Of a stretch of DNA of 64,000 nt, positions 42,527 to 52,293 are shown piece by piece (position 1 is the stretch's first letter; each line of letters opens with the position of its first letter). Source of the DNA: Acinetobacter bereziniae LMG 1003 = CIP 70.12 (GTDB lineage Bacteria > Pseudomonadota > Gammaproteobacteria > Pseudomonadales > Moraxellaceae); the NCBI RefSeq assembly GCF_000368925.1, contig NZ_KB849756.1, positions 89,589-153,588 on the forward strand. Direction: 5' to 3'. The notes beneath the pieces were generated by a model. The model ran no database searches and was not told where the DNA came from. It saw nothing but the letters and a program-made list of their open reading frames with translations. The translations under genes were made by a program, and so were the position numbers.

Positions 42527-42991
42527 ATGAAAACCAAGCCAATCGTGCCGTGGATGGGTGGAAAACGTCGTCTGGTGTCGCAATTGATGGCAAATATGCC
42601 TAAAAACCAATCTTATGTAGAATTGTTTGCTAGAGGTGCAGCATTAGTGGCGACTGATACACTTGGTCAGATGCATGGAAAATTACAAGCTCAAATTAAT
42701 AATGGTTCAAAAGTTGAATGGATTGATGCTCAGACAATAGGTAGATTTGGTTACGCCTTTAGTCACGGAACGATTCGTGATAAACCCGCAAAACTAGAAT
42801 TTGCAAAAATAGATAGAAATATTGGGATAAGAGAATTCTTAGCTCATACAACACAGTGCGTAGGCAAACTTTTAAAGTTATGTAAAACCTTTGCAAGAGA
42901 TGAAACAGTATATTTCCTTATTTGTATCAAAAATTTCTTAAATTATCTCGTCGCGCATCACAATGCCGAAGAAACTAGTCAAATAATATGA
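42527..42991 (+). pseudogene. chimeric fragment: Dam methylase N-terminus joined to an unknown tail
   Basis: The first ~40 residues read PWMGGKRRL...YVELFARGAAL, the start of Dam-type adenine methylases through the SAM-binding motif, though the usual GG is GR here. From about residue 41 the sequence no longer follows Dam, and the tail is unrelated to methylases as far as I can tell. The DPPY catalytic motif is absent. It is therefore likely an inactive recombination product. The start lies at the end of repeat copy 2. Confidence 0.65.
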
Positions 42992-43013
42992 CACTGATAT
43001 GACTTTATCGATA

Positions 43014-44264
43014 TTATTTTTCTCTATTCCATTTAAAAACAATGAAATAAACATAAAATACGGCAAAAATACCAATCAATAAATAATATGGAAAAATTAT
43101 GTTGAATTGATACAGTGCTGTACTCAACAAAGGGGCAAACACTAAGCTGAGCGCTTGCACCATTGTACATAAGGCTGCTATTTTCGTTTGATCATGGATT
43201 GAGACCGACTGTGATGCACCTGTGGTAAATGCAGGCATCAAACACGCCACGGCGATCCCATAAAAAATATAAGCGAGCTGAAAGATGATGATCTCTTGGG
43301 TATATGTCGACATCAACAACCCTATCAACATTGCCGATAATCCAGCCACCAATAAGGTTTGCAATGACCATTTTAACCATTTTGAAATTGCTACTTGCAT
43401 AACAACCAATGCAATACCAACAATTAATGAACATTGCGAAAAATACAATGCACTTTGTTCAATACTGAACTTAAATTTATCTTGGATATAAAAGCCAGCC
43501 GTTAAATTCAGGGTAACAATGGCGACGTATAAACTGAATCCTAAGATTAGCCAGATAAAAGCTTTGTTTAACGTATGTTTATTTTGATTTTGTGCTTGAT
43601 ACTGCTCACCAATATCCAGTGGTTGATTGGCTAAATCTGTAGGGTTTTGATGCAAATTTTCTGGAAATTCGACCGAATTTTGATTATTTTTTTGGTAAAA
43701 GCTTACGATCAATATACTCAAGGTTGCGAGAATCACCACAGCCAACCACATGGGAATTAAGATCCCATAAACGATCAATAATGTCGTTAGAAATGGTCCT
43801 AAAATTAATCCTAAACTGTTGAATGCACCAAACTTTGCCATCATTTGGCTACGTTGTTTTTCTTCTTCATAGCGTGTCATCACATAACTTTGTAAAGCAA
43901 TCTGCGGCATTGCCATAAAAATACCTGTACTGCTGCGACTTAATAACAGTAAAGCAAATAACAGTCCTGCTGGTACACTATAATGCAATCCATAACTGAG
44001 TACACCTGAGAACAGTCCCCATGTGATGGTCATACCAATAAAACCTAAACTGAGTAAATAATATTGATTTTGTAATTTAGTTTTTTTTGAGATCCACATT
44101 GCTGTTAAACTCATCAACAAAGCACTTGCAGAAACCAATAAGCCTGCTTGAAGTTCTGACATTTTAAGCTGCCGAATCAAGGGAGCAAGCAAAGGCAAAA
44201 TCATGGAAAAACTCATTCCATTTGCTAGACTTGCAGCTAATAAAATCGTATTGTTTTTATTCAT
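43014..44264 (-). CDS. MFS transporter, siderophore-exporter candidate
   Basis: A 416-residue protein with about 12 membrane segments and a central hydrophilic loop (residues ~195-235, Asn/Gln-rich). It belongs to the drug/metabolite exporter type of the major facilitator superfamily. Its place beyond the TonB receptor at the end of the siderophore locus suggests secretion of the siderophore, but a terminator at 44345 separates it, so it has its own promoter or is read through weakly. Confidence 0.8.
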   Translation of the reverse strand: MNKNNTILLAASLANGMSFSMILPLLAPLIRQLKMSELQAGLLVSASALLMSLTAMWISKKTKLQNQYYLLSLGFIGMTITWGLFSGVLSYGLHYSVPAGLLFALLLLSRSSTGIFMAMPQIALQSYVMTRYEEEKQRSQMMAKFGAFNSLGLILGPFLTTLLIVYGILIPMWLAVVILATLSILIVSFYQKNNQNSVEFPENLHQNPTDLANQPLDIGEQYQAQNQNKHTLNKAFIWLILGFSLYVAIVTLNLTAGFYIQDKFKFSIEQSALYFSQCSLIVGIALVVMQVAISKWLKWSLQTLLVAGLSAMLIGLLMSTYTQEIIIFQLAYIFYGIAVACLMPAFTTGASQSVSIHDQTKIAALCTMVQALSLVFAPLLSTALYQFNIIFPYYLLIGIFAVFYVYFIVFKWNREK

Positions 44265-44344
44265 TTAGACCTTATTGAAATATCAGAGTGAGCAGATAAT
44301 CAAATACATTATGCAATTGAGACGCATTTCCATATTGATCAAAT

Positions 44345-44384
44345 TAAAAAGCCCCTTTTACGTGATTGATTGGCAAAAGAGGCT
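44345..44384 (-). terminator. terminator after the TonB-receptor gene
   Basis: AGCCTCTTTT pairs with AAAAGGGGCT on the minus strand (one mismatch), followed by a run of five T. It lies 11 bases after the receptor's stop. Confidence 0.8.
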
Positions 44385-44394
44385 AAAGGTTTAA

Positions 44395-46650
44395 TTAATA
44401 TTTAACGCTATAGCTTAGACCATAGGTACGACCTTGTGCAGGTAAGCTTGAGATTGCACCATAAACAGTTGAAACAGCTTGGCTATATACTGATTTATAA
44501 TCTGTATTCCAGACATTATACACACCAAATCCAAGTGTCCCAGGTCCAACTTTGGCATTAGTAATCACATCCATCGTTGTAAATCCTTTAATCTCAGCGG
44601 GTGGACGAGTTGAGCCACTGTCGATCGCATCTTGACGCGCTTTGTCTGTCCCACCTATGGCTAAGGCTTGTACTCGCACACCAATGCCATCATCAAACTG
44701 CCAATCTGAATAAACCGTTCCTTTTAATGGTGCGATTCGGATTGCATCCAATTCTTGCCATTTACCTTGAGTATTCTTATATTGCCCAGTGGTATATGCT
44801 GCTGTTCCACCGACAGTCCAATTCGATGAAATTGGATAAGAGAGATTCGCTTCTGCACCATACACACGTTCATCCGTGTCAATAACCTCTATAGCATAAT
44901 TCGGTGGTCCAAATTTCAGACTCTTGTCTGAATCATTATAAAACGCAGTAATACCTGCATTTAAACCTTTGGCACCTTGAATTCTCCAACCCAATTCATA
45001 GTTATTAACTTTAATTGGATCAATCGTCTGACTACTTACTACAAAGTTTGCAGGTACATCACGCAGCATACGTTGTATGTCTGGTAAATTTGAACCTTGT
45101 GAGAAATTGGCAAAAACTTGTTGTGCATCGGTCAAATGATAGACAGCCCCAATATTAAACAAAGTTGCATCATGTTTAACCGTTCCACCATTTAAGGTTT
45201 TTGCTTGATAAGTTGGCACTATATCAGCAACGACTGCTTCTGTGTAAGGTGTTGACGAATCAACATCACTTTCAACGCGCTCATATCTTATGCCTGCTTG
45301 TAAATCAATACGGTCGGTAATATCCAATTGGCTTTGCGCAAAAAAACCCAGCTTACTGGTTTCTACATCTGGACCGAATTGATAGCGCTTAAGCGGTTTA
45401 AAGGCTAAACCATTACTTCCCATAAATGTGGCTAAATCATAACGTTGCATATCCTGACGGTCTTGCTCATTTTCATAATCTACCCCATAGGTCAGACCTA
45501 ACTTACGACCTTGTAAATTAAAATCTTTTTGTAAAGCAAGTCGAGCGCCCCAAACATCAATATCTGTATCAGATTGATAGACTAAATAAGTGCTACCTGG
45601 CGTTGGTAATGCAGTATGAGCAATTGGATTCACTGCTGGATACCAACGAGCTTGCTCATTACGATAATAGGCTTCAGCATTTAAAATCTGCGTAAAGAAG
45701 TCATCATTTTGGTATTGGGTATTAAAACTATAGCGTTTGGTTCTTGGCTGATCATCGAGCTGTAATCCTTTAACGGCTTTTTGGCTCGGTTGTGCGCCAA
45801 ATAAGACCGCAAGTCCTGGACCATAGTCTGGACCATAATCACTGTCTTGTTCATCGTTATAATATTGACCACCAAAACTGAGACTTTGACCATCGGCAAT
45901 TTTCCAAGTCAAACGTCCATTCACATCGATGGTTTCAGTATCTTGACGATCCGTCTGCGCAACTTCAGGTCCGACTCGATCGCCATGACTGTCTTGGATT
46001 TCACCACGTTTAGCATAGCCAATACCGAGTGTTCCTTTTAGAGCGTCTTGATTGAATGAAATGCTTTGTGATGCTTCATAAGCCATTGCATCACTTTTAA
46101 AGTTGTTGCCAGACGTGACACCGACTTTAGTTTCAAAACTTAAAGGTTCTTCGCCACCATTTTTTGTGATGATATTGATGATTCCACCTGTTGCGCCAGA
46201 GCCATAAATACTACTTGCGCCAGAAACCACCTCAATTCGCTCAATCATAGATGGGCTAATGCTATTGAGTTGTCGTGAACCATCGCGATAACCTGTTTGA
46301 GGTACACCATCAATCATGTATTGGACCACACGCCCACGCATCGTCATACCATAGTTTGATGTTGTACCCGTATTCGGCGTTAAAGACGGTACCAACAAGC
46401 CTAAAATATCTGCGGTGCTTTTACCTGCATTGGCTTGCTTTTCGATTTCAGCATGATCAATGCTATACACTGTTCCAGCGATTTCGGAAATACTTTTTGC
46501 AGAGCGCGTGGCGGTTACAACGATGGGTGCCAAGCTTTTCACTTCTGATACGGTATTATCATTATTATTCGCAGGCTCTTGCGCATAAAGTTGAGTACAT
46601 ACAGCTAAACTTAAACAGGTCAGTTGTATATGTATTGATTTTTTTCTCAT
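44395..46650 (-). CDS. TonB-dependent siderophore receptor
   Basis: A 751-residue outer-membrane receptor. A signal peptide (LTCLSLAVCTQLYA) is followed by a TonB-box/plug start (APIVVTATRSAKSISE), the plug with GRVVQYMIDGVPQTG, IYGSGATGGIINIITK, and a 22-strand barrel ending in Tyr. The plug/barrel boundaries are normal and the chain is complete. It lies 3 bases after the importer gene, in one operon with the siderophore biosynthesis genes, so it most likely imports the ferric form of their product. Confidence 0.93.
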   Translation of the reverse strand: MRKKSIHIQLTCLSLAVCTQLYAQEPANNNDNTVSEVKSLAPIVVTATRSAKSISEIAGTVYSIDHAEIEKQANAGKSTADILGLLVPSLTPNTGTTSNYGMTMRGRVVQYMIDGVPQTGYRDGSRQLNSISPSMIERIEVVSGASSIYGSGATGGIINIITKNGGEEPLSFETKVGVTSGNNFKSDAMAYEASQSISFNQDALKGTLGIGYAKRGEIQDSHGDRVGPEVAQTDRQDTETIDVNGRLTWKIADGQSLSFGGQYYNDEQDSDYGPDYGPGLAVLFGAQPSQKAVKGLQLDDQPRTKRYSFNTQYQNDDFFTQILNAEAYYRNEQARWYPAVNPIAHTALPTPGSTYLVYQSDTDIDVWGARLALQKDFNLQGRKLGLTYGVDYENEQDRQDMQRYDLATFMGSNGLAFKPLKRYQFGPDVETSKLGFFAQSQLDITDRIDLQAGIRYERVESDVDSSTPYTEAVVADIVPTYQAKTLNGGTVKHDATLFNIGAVYHLTDAQQVFANFSQGSNLPDIQRMLRDVPANFVVSSQTIDPIKVNNYELGWRIQGAKGLNAGITAFYNDSDKSLKFGPPNYAIEVIDTDERVYGAEANLSYPISSNWTVGGTAAYTTGQYKNTQGKWQELDAIRIAPLKGTVYSDWQFDDGIGVRVQALAIGGTDKARQDAIDSGSTRPPAEIKGFTTMDVITNAKVGPGTLGFGVYNVWNTDYKSVYSQAVSTVYGAISSLPAQGRTYGLSYSVKY

Positions 46651-46653
46651 GAG

Positions 46654-47913
46654 TTATCCTTCCATAATCTTTGATTTTGGATTTATTTGCGATTTTGAAA
46701 TAATGAGATGTGATAAAATTACACTCACTACAGATGCTACGGCCAGTACAATATAAAAATTGCCATAACCTAATGATTTGGCCAGAAAACCTGAGCCTGC
46801 CCCACCAATGAAATAGACCAACAATTCAAAACACACCAGAATTGTAAAATCAGTTCCTGCTTGTTCTTTTGAGCTATTTTGCATAAAGTATGCATAGAGC
46901 GAAGTCATTGCAATATAACGAATTGCCAAAAATGCAATGACAAAAATTCCCAATAATAAATGCCACTGGTTTAACCAACCGAGCAAAATAGCAAGTCCCA
47001 ATAATCCGTAGATTAAGGTTCGTAGCCAGCCCGCCCAAACCAGCAACTGTGTTGCCTTTATTTTTTTCAATAAGAGTGCTGCTGAAACCGCAGCCAGCAA
47101 CCCCACACCTGCACCCACTACAGACATCAATACCCCAATCTGTGACAGTGACCAGTGTTGATCAATGAGCATTGGGTTAAGCATTGCCATTGCAGGTGCT
47201 TCGACAAAGCGATAGCAGACAATTAACAATAAAGCCCAACGAATTTCTGGTCGTTTAAATGCACGAATCAAGCTTGGAGGGTTTTGTGCAATATGTTCTT
47301 TGGGTTTTTCTTTGATTTGAAACACAGCCAGCATGGTTAAAGCTGTCATCACCGCTAAACAGGTTAATGCTGTTTGCCAACCATGATATTGATAGAGCCA
47401 TAATGTCGCCGCACCACCAATCATACTCCCGATGGCAACACCAATACTCTGCGCCATACTGCCAAAGCGATAATCTTGTTCAGAAAAAGCTTCAACAGTA
47501 TAGCCGTCTATGGCAATATCTTGCGTTGCTGCAAATGTTGAAATCCATAGTCCAATCACGACAAACACAGCCAAACCATATGAAAACTGGGTAAATGCCA
47601 GTGCCAATACACCCAGTACCAAAGCAATTTGCGTAAACAGCAACCAGGTTTTTCGTTTTCCTAATTTTTTAACATATATTCGATCAATCAACGGCGCCCA
47701 AAAAAACTTAAACGCCCATGGAATATATAACAGTGACAACATTCCAATCCAGCGTAAATCAACCCCTTGATGCCTTAAAATTGCAGGCAGTGCCACATTG
47801 TAAAAATACAAAGGCAAAGCATGTGCTAAATACAGAACAATCACAACACTCAAGCTTAATATTGAAATCTGCTGTGTCATTGATGTATTTTTTGAATTAT
47901 CTATGTTCTGCAT
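46654..47913 (-). CDS. RhtX/FptX-like MFS siderophore permease
   Basis: A protein of about 419 residues from the ATG at 47913, which has the strong site GAGGTGG; the longer frame extends into the gene upstream. It has 12 membrane segments with FFWAPLIDRIYVKKLGKRKTWLL and FAATQDIAIDGYTVE in the first half, which is typical of RhtX/FptX/AmpG-like inner-membrane importers. It probably carries the ferric or iron-free siderophore across the inner membrane. It overlaps the small STAS-like gene by 13 bases. Confidence 0.87.
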   Translation of the reverse strand: MQNIDNSKNTSMTQQISILSLSVVIVLYLAHALPLYFYNVALPAILRHQGVDLRWIGMLSLLYIPWAFKFFWAPLIDRIYVKKLGKRKTWLLFTQIALVLGVLALAFTQFSYGLAVFVVIGLWISTFAATQDIAIDGYTVEAFSEQDYRFGSMAQSIGVAIGSMIGGAATLWLYQYHGWQTALTCLAVMTALTMLAVFQIKEKPKEHIAQNPPSLIRAFKRPEIRWALLLIVCYRFVEAPAMAMLNPMLIDQHWSLSQIGVLMSVVGAGVGLLAAVSAALLLKKIKATQLLVWAGWLRTLIYGLLGLAILLGWLNQWHLLLGIFVIAFLAIRYIAMTSLYAYFMQNSSKEQAGTDFTILVCFELLVYFIGGAGSGFLAKSLGYGNFYIVLAVASVVSVILSHLIISKSQINPKSKIMEG

Positions 47914-48281
47914 ATCCACCTCTGCACCGCCCACTGCAGTGCATCGCAACGATCCAACGTGACGTAATAAGGAACACGCCAAGCCACATGTAAAGCTGGT
48001 GAATTCAGGCGTTGTTGATCTGCATCATCAAGCGCAATCCGCACCAATCCCACACAATATTTAAAAAATTTGACTTTATTTTTTTTATACCAAGCGGCTT
48101 GAACTTGGCGATATTCCTCTGGGAAAGTCGTACCATCTAGACTTTGCATCACCAGTGCAAAATTTTGTTGATGATGCAAAAAGTTTTCAACTTCTGCGAG
48201 CCATTGCTCAAATTCAGCAATTGATACATCTTTTGAAAACGTCATATCCATAATTTGAATATGTGTAGACTGGTAACTCAT
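47901..48281 (-). CDS. small STAS-like protein in the siderophore operon
   Basis: A 126-residue cytoplasmic protein with no signal or membrane helix. Residues ~10-95 alternate strands and helices and resemble STAS/SpoIIAA-like domains (an IMDMTFSKDVSIAEFEQWLAE-type opening, then a strand LVMQSLDG and LVRIALDD near 82). It overlaps the acyltransferase by 4 bases and the importer by 13, so it belongs to the operon. I do not know a role for it; a structural or regulatory one is possible. Confidence 0.6.
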   Translation of the reverse strand: MSYQSTHIQIMDMTFSKDVSIAEFEQWLAEVENFLHHQQNFALVMQSLDGTTFPEEYRQVQAAWYKKNKVKFFKYCVGLVRIALDDADQQRLNSPALHVAWRVPYYVTLDRCDALQWAVQRWICRT

Positions 48282-48931
48282 ATGGAGGGTTCAACTCGCT
48301 CTGTTTGGTTGGGAAATTTCTTTTGCGCAAGATATTGCTGGGACTGCGTAAGAAAATCACCAAATTTTTGATAAAAGGTCTCTCTAAAACAATAATACAG
48401 CATGGCATCTTTTTCAGGCATTGGAATTATACCCTGAGCTTCATAGCACATGTCTTCTACCACTGCTGCATAAGGTTTGACTTTAGAGTCAGGTTCACCC
48501 ACGATTTTCAGAGATGCTGCATTTTCAAAAATATAAAAGCTTAATAAACGCATGACTGCTCTTAAATAACCTTTACCAAATGCTGATTTTTCACCAAAAA
48601 GTAGATGCCAACCTAAATCTAATTCATGTCCCGAATAATAACGCCCCAATCTATCACGTTTTCCTTCATAAATTTCGGTATAACCTACATCTTGCCCGTC
48701 TACGCCAACAATTAACAAACGATGGTGGTCGTCAGCCAATTGTTTTTCAAAATATACTTTGAGTTCAACTTCAGACTTATTCAATTGCCACTGCGGAATT
48801 ACATGCGGTTCATGCATCCACTTATGTAACAGTGCCATATCATCAGGATATTTCACTTGGCGCAGATAAAATTGTGTACCATTTTCATAGTATTCATAAA
48901 AATCAGGTAATTGGCGTGATAGTGTTTTCAT
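48278..48931 (-). CDS. siderophore acyltransferase, IucB/RhbD-like GNAT
   Basis: A protein of about 217 residues from the ATG at 48931, preceded by AAGGTG. It shows the GNAT_8 pattern of hydroxamate-forming acyltransferases: WMHEPHVIPQWQ near 36, VDGQDVGYTEIYEGKRDRLGRYY, HELDLGWHLLFG and GKGYLRAVMRLL. It would transfer an acyl group to the N-hydroxylated diamine. In acinetoferrin that acyl chain is a 2-octenoyl group. Acyl specificity is not readable here. Confidence 0.85.
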   Translation of the reverse strand: MKTLSRQLPDFYEYYENGTQFYLRQVKYPDDMALLHKWMHEPHVIPQWQLNKSEVELKVYFEKQLADDHHRLLIVGVDGQDVGYTEIYEGKRDRLGRYYSGHELDLGWHLLFGEKSAFGKGYLRAVMRLLSFYIFENAASLKIVGEPDSKVKPYAAVVEDMCYEAQGIIPMPEKDAMLYYCFRETFYQKFGDFLTQSQQYLAQKKFPNQTERVEPSI

Positions 48932-48985
48932 TAATGTCACCTTGATAAAATTCATTAATTCAATATTTAAGATTCATTTTCAATG

Positions 48986-50827
48986 CTATACAGACAGACT
49001 TGCTGAATGCTTTAGTGTTAAATGCTGTCGTTGCGATTGTTGCTCTGCCCACTGTTGTAATGTGGTTGGACTGACAGGATTGGCAATTAAATCTAAAAAG
49101 ACAGGAACAGGACGCTCAGCTTCATCGTTATAACTGGTGGTAAATAAACGCACCCGATTTAAGCAGATCTTGTCATATTGGCTTCTAAACATTGCAAATT
49201 TTTCAATACGTGCTGAAAGCTCAGGGTGCTGTTGATGAAATTCAGCAATCACATCCGAAATTGTTTGCCAAAATTCCACTTCGTTATGTTCTGGAAAGTC
49301 TTGAAGGAATACATTACTGATATAACGGTAATGCACCATGAATAAACCTGTAAAAATAAAGTGACTGAGCTCCAAAGCCGAATGGCGAAGTAAAATTTTT
49401 CCTTCTTCTGGAAGTTCTGAAAGCTCAGGGAAGTCTTCATCTACCAGATTAATATCATCAATAAAGTCTTTCAGTACCATGGCTTTGGGTACACCATTTT
49501 CGTGAATTAGCATGGTATTTTCACCATGTGGAGAAAATGCAAGACCATATTTATACAAGCAGATCAGTAAGGGTTTTAAACTGACTGTTGCGAATTGTTT
49601 TAACCATGCCAAAGGTGTTAGACCTGATGCTTGAACAAGCACGTCTAGAACAGATCTGCCTTGAATATCACGATGTAATAACGCAGCTTGGGAGAGTACT
49701 TGCTGATGATCTGCGACATAAGGATCGATACTTTCACGCCACAAACAGCCAAATAACTCCTTGAATTGATAAGGCGCACCTTCGATTTGGTCATAACAAG
49801 GCTGCTGAATGGTTAGCGTCGCAACTTCACCTAGAAAAACCACGCCAGATTTTTGTAAATCTGCATCTTGTTTGAGTAAATTTTTTAGCCAAGCCGTCAC
49901 AGCTGGGGCAGCTAAATTTCGTTTTGATGGTAATCCTCGATAAACTGCTGTATTAAAAATACTTACTGGTAGTTTAATGTAATGACGTTGTGTGTTTGAT
50001 GTATTGCATAATGTACGAATAGATTGCATTGGTACATAATCATCTTGACCAATATCAAGCTCTACAATTCGCTGATGGACAATTTCGTTGCTATAAGTCG
50101 GTACAATCCATTGGTGCCATTGCCAAGCATGTACAGGGATTAAATAATAATCCTCTGCATTCAAAGCATGGCTTTGCATTGTTTCACGAAATTTATTCAG
50201 TTCTTCAGCATCAAACTCATACAGATAAAGGTCACCTGCTTGCCATTCAGGTGTTGAACGAAATTCAGCCAAATCGCGATGTACAGCTAGCCAGAGTAAT
50301 TTGACTTTAGGTGAGACTTCGGGTGCAGCACTGAGGTAGTCGTCATAACCAAATCCCATACGCCCTTTGCTCATAATAAGCCATGGATGTCCACGTAACA
50401 TCCCTTCAATCTTATGGTGTGATTCTGTGAGTACCGCTGTACTATTTAAGCGATTTTCATCAAAGACATGCGCTTCTGCCAACCACGTATTATTCATTTC
50501 TTTGATCAAATAAGCTTTGGTAAAGGGCTTTACTTCGGCTTGATTAGAAAATGCTGCAATAAATTGATGCAGATTCCAAGCCGCTTGGGTGGAATCTGCA
50601 TTCAAATCACGTACTGAGCCTTCTTCAATCAACCAATGCCCTAACAAATATTGTTTGGCATTAAACTGATAACGGCGGTCATCCAGCGTCAACTGAAATA
50701 AATCACCGCCTAAGTTTTCAGCCTGAATAATTTCCTCATATAAAAATTCAGCAATTGCCATTTCGATCAGGCGTTGTCCTGCACTCCGCCACTGCTTTTG
50801 ATTAATTTGTAACTGTGCAAAACTCAT
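48986..50827 (-). CDS. IucA/IucC-family siderophore synthetase (second)
   Basis: A 613-residue NRPS-independent synthetase. It has the ATP/substrate region SHHKIEGMLRGHPWLIMSKGRMGFGYDDYLSAAPE near 135-170, PVHAWQWHQWIVP, and the C-terminal FerE-like half with GEVATLTIQQ and LAFSPHGENTMLIHENG near 450. Such enzymes join a citrate carboxylate to an amine or hydroxamate. It overlaps the monooxygenase stop by 4 bases and is the second of two synthetases, as needed for a symmetric citrate siderophore. Confidence 0.93.
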   Translation of the reverse strand: MSFAQLQINQKQWRSAGQRLIEMAIAEFLYEEIIQAENLGGDLFQLTLDDRRYQFNAKQYLLGHWLIEEGSVRDLNADSTQAAWNLHQFIAAFSNQAEVKPFTKAYLIKEMNNTWLAEAHVFDENRLNSTAVLTESHHKIEGMLRGHPWLIMSKGRMGFGYDDYLSAAPEVSPKVKLLWLAVHRDLAEFRSTPEWQAGDLYLYEFDAEELNKFRETMQSHALNAEDYYLIPVHAWQWHQWIVPTYSNEIVHQRIVELDIGQDDYVPMQSIRTLCNTSNTQRHYIKLPVSIFNTAVYRGLPSKRNLAAPAVTAWLKNLLKQDADLQKSGVVFLGEVATLTIQQPCYDQIEGAPYQFKELFGCLWRESIDPYVADHQQVLSQAALLHRDIQGRSVLDVLVQASGLTPLAWLKQFATVSLKPLLICLYKYGLAFSPHGENTMLIHENGVPKAMVLKDFIDDINLVDEDFPELSELPEEGKILLRHSALELSHFIFTGLFMVHYRYISNVFLQDFPEHNEVEFWQTISDVIAEFHQQHPELSARIEKFAMFRSQYDKICLNRVRLFTTSYNDEAERPVPVFLDLIANPVSPTTLQQWAEQQSQRQHLTLKHSASLSV

Positions 50828-52293
50828 ATGCTTTTCTCAATATTTGAATATCTTTGTGGGTTTTGTTTATGCTGAGAACTTTGCGACAAAGTTGCTGATG
50901 TCATTTTCAGATTTTTTGCCGAATGCTCAATTTCATTAGATGGTCTATATGAATGTACTGCTGGATTTTTCTGAATCGCTTGTACTTGTGGATTTTGCAA
51001 AGGATCAAAATGCTGGAAACATTGCGACTGTTCAGGTAGGTCATATAAGGCATAACCCAATAACTGATTAGCAATCGTTGCCGCACGATATGCACCCAAA
51101 CCCAAGTCTGGTGTACCTACACCATGACTATGCATTTCCATATTTTGTACATAGATTTCGCCAATACCTGTATATGCAGTACGATAATCAACTGTAATAT
51201 CCCAATGTCCCTGTGCATTGGTTTGAATATGTGGTTTAACATGCTTGAGAAATTCAAACTCTGGACTTGTATAGCCTGTCGCGCAGACAACATAATCACT
51301 GTCAATACTGAACTGATTTAAGCTGACACGATCCTGAAAAATCAGTTTGATTTTCCCTTTATCTGTCAGCGCAGCATCAATTAAATTCGATTGGCTATGC
51401 AAATGTGTCGCAAGTTGTTGATTGGCAATATTTCTATGGTAAAACTTTTTATAAATTTCTCGAATGGTCTGAGCACTAATACCTTTATAAAGATAGGCTT
51501 GCTTCGCTAACTGCACATCCTTATTTAAATCATCAAATTTATAAAAATGCTGAATATAATCTGGACTAAAGTGTTCCAATCCTAAAGGCGTATATTCCAT
51601 CGGGAAAAAGCCATTGGCACGTGTCAACCAGTTTAAGTTAAACTGTGGTTTAGACACTTGATCAAATTGATACTGTCGATCAAATAAATCTAAAAAGATT
51701 TCAGCTGCTGACTGACCCGAGCCTAAAACCACCACATTGCCTTGCAAATCTTGCGTTGAATGTTTCAGATAGTCTGCTGAATGCTTGCAACGTTCAGGAT
51801 ACGCTTGCATAAACTTACGCACACATTGTGGTACATAAGGAACATTCCCAGCACCCAATACAAGATTTCGACAATTGTAGCGTTGCTGAATACCATCTTG
51901 GTGCACAGACACTTCAAAACCATAGCTTTTAGGGATGATATCCGTCACTGTAGACAGATACTGAATACATTCAAGCTGATCAGCAACCCATTGACAATAA
52001 TGGTTATATTCCTTACGCGGAATATGTGGCTGCTCAAGAAAATAAAACTTATATAACCTTTGTTGATCTTTTAAATAATTGAGAAAACTAAACGGACTGG
52101 TCGGATCTACCATAGAGACCAAATCTGCCATAAATGGAACTTGCAATAAGGTATTCGGCAACTGCATACCTGCATGCCAATCAAACTGTTCCTTTTTTTC
52201 AAAAAAGAGATATTGCAAATCAGATTTTTTGTGTAACAGACTGGCTAAACTTAAATTAAATGGACCTAAACCAACAGCAATAAAATCAAGCAT
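50824..52293 (-). CDS. N-hydroxylating monooxygenase (ornithine/diamine type)
   Basis: A protein of about 489 residues from the ATG at 52293, whose ATGCTTGA overlaps the upstream stop by 8 bases, a translational coupling. FAD-binding motif GLGPFNLSLASL is at residues 8-19, NADPH motif VLGSGQSAAEIFLD near 175, and ATGYTSPEFEF near 330. It hydroxylates the terminal nitrogen of the diamine before acylation. Substrate in acinetoferrin-type pathways is 1,3-diaminopropane; the sequence alone does not tell this. Confidence 0.92.
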   Translation of the reverse strand: MLDFIAVGLGPFNLSLASLLHKKSDLQYLFFEKKEQFDWHAGMQLPNTLLQVPFMADLVSMVDPTSPFSFLNYLKDQQRLYKFYFLEQPHIPRKEYNHYCQWVADQLECIQYLSTVTDIIPKSYGFEVSVHQDGIQQRYNCRNLVLGAGNVPYVPQCVRKFMQAYPERCKHSADYLKHSTQDLQGNVVVLGSGQSAAEIFLDLFDRQYQFDQVSKPQFNLNWLTRANGFFPMEYTPLGLEHFSPDYIQHFYKFDDLNKDVQLAKQAYLYKGISAQTIREIYKKFYHRNIANQQLATHLHSQSNLIDAALTDKGKIKLIFQDRVSLNQFSIDSDYVVCATGYTSPEFEFLKHVKPHIQTNAQGHWDITVDYRTAYTGIGEIYVQNMEMHSHGVGTPDLGLGAYRAATIANQLLGYALYDLPEQSQCFQHFDPLQNPQVQAIQKNPAVHSYRPSNEIEHSAKNLKMTSATLSQSSQHKQNPQRYSNIEKSI

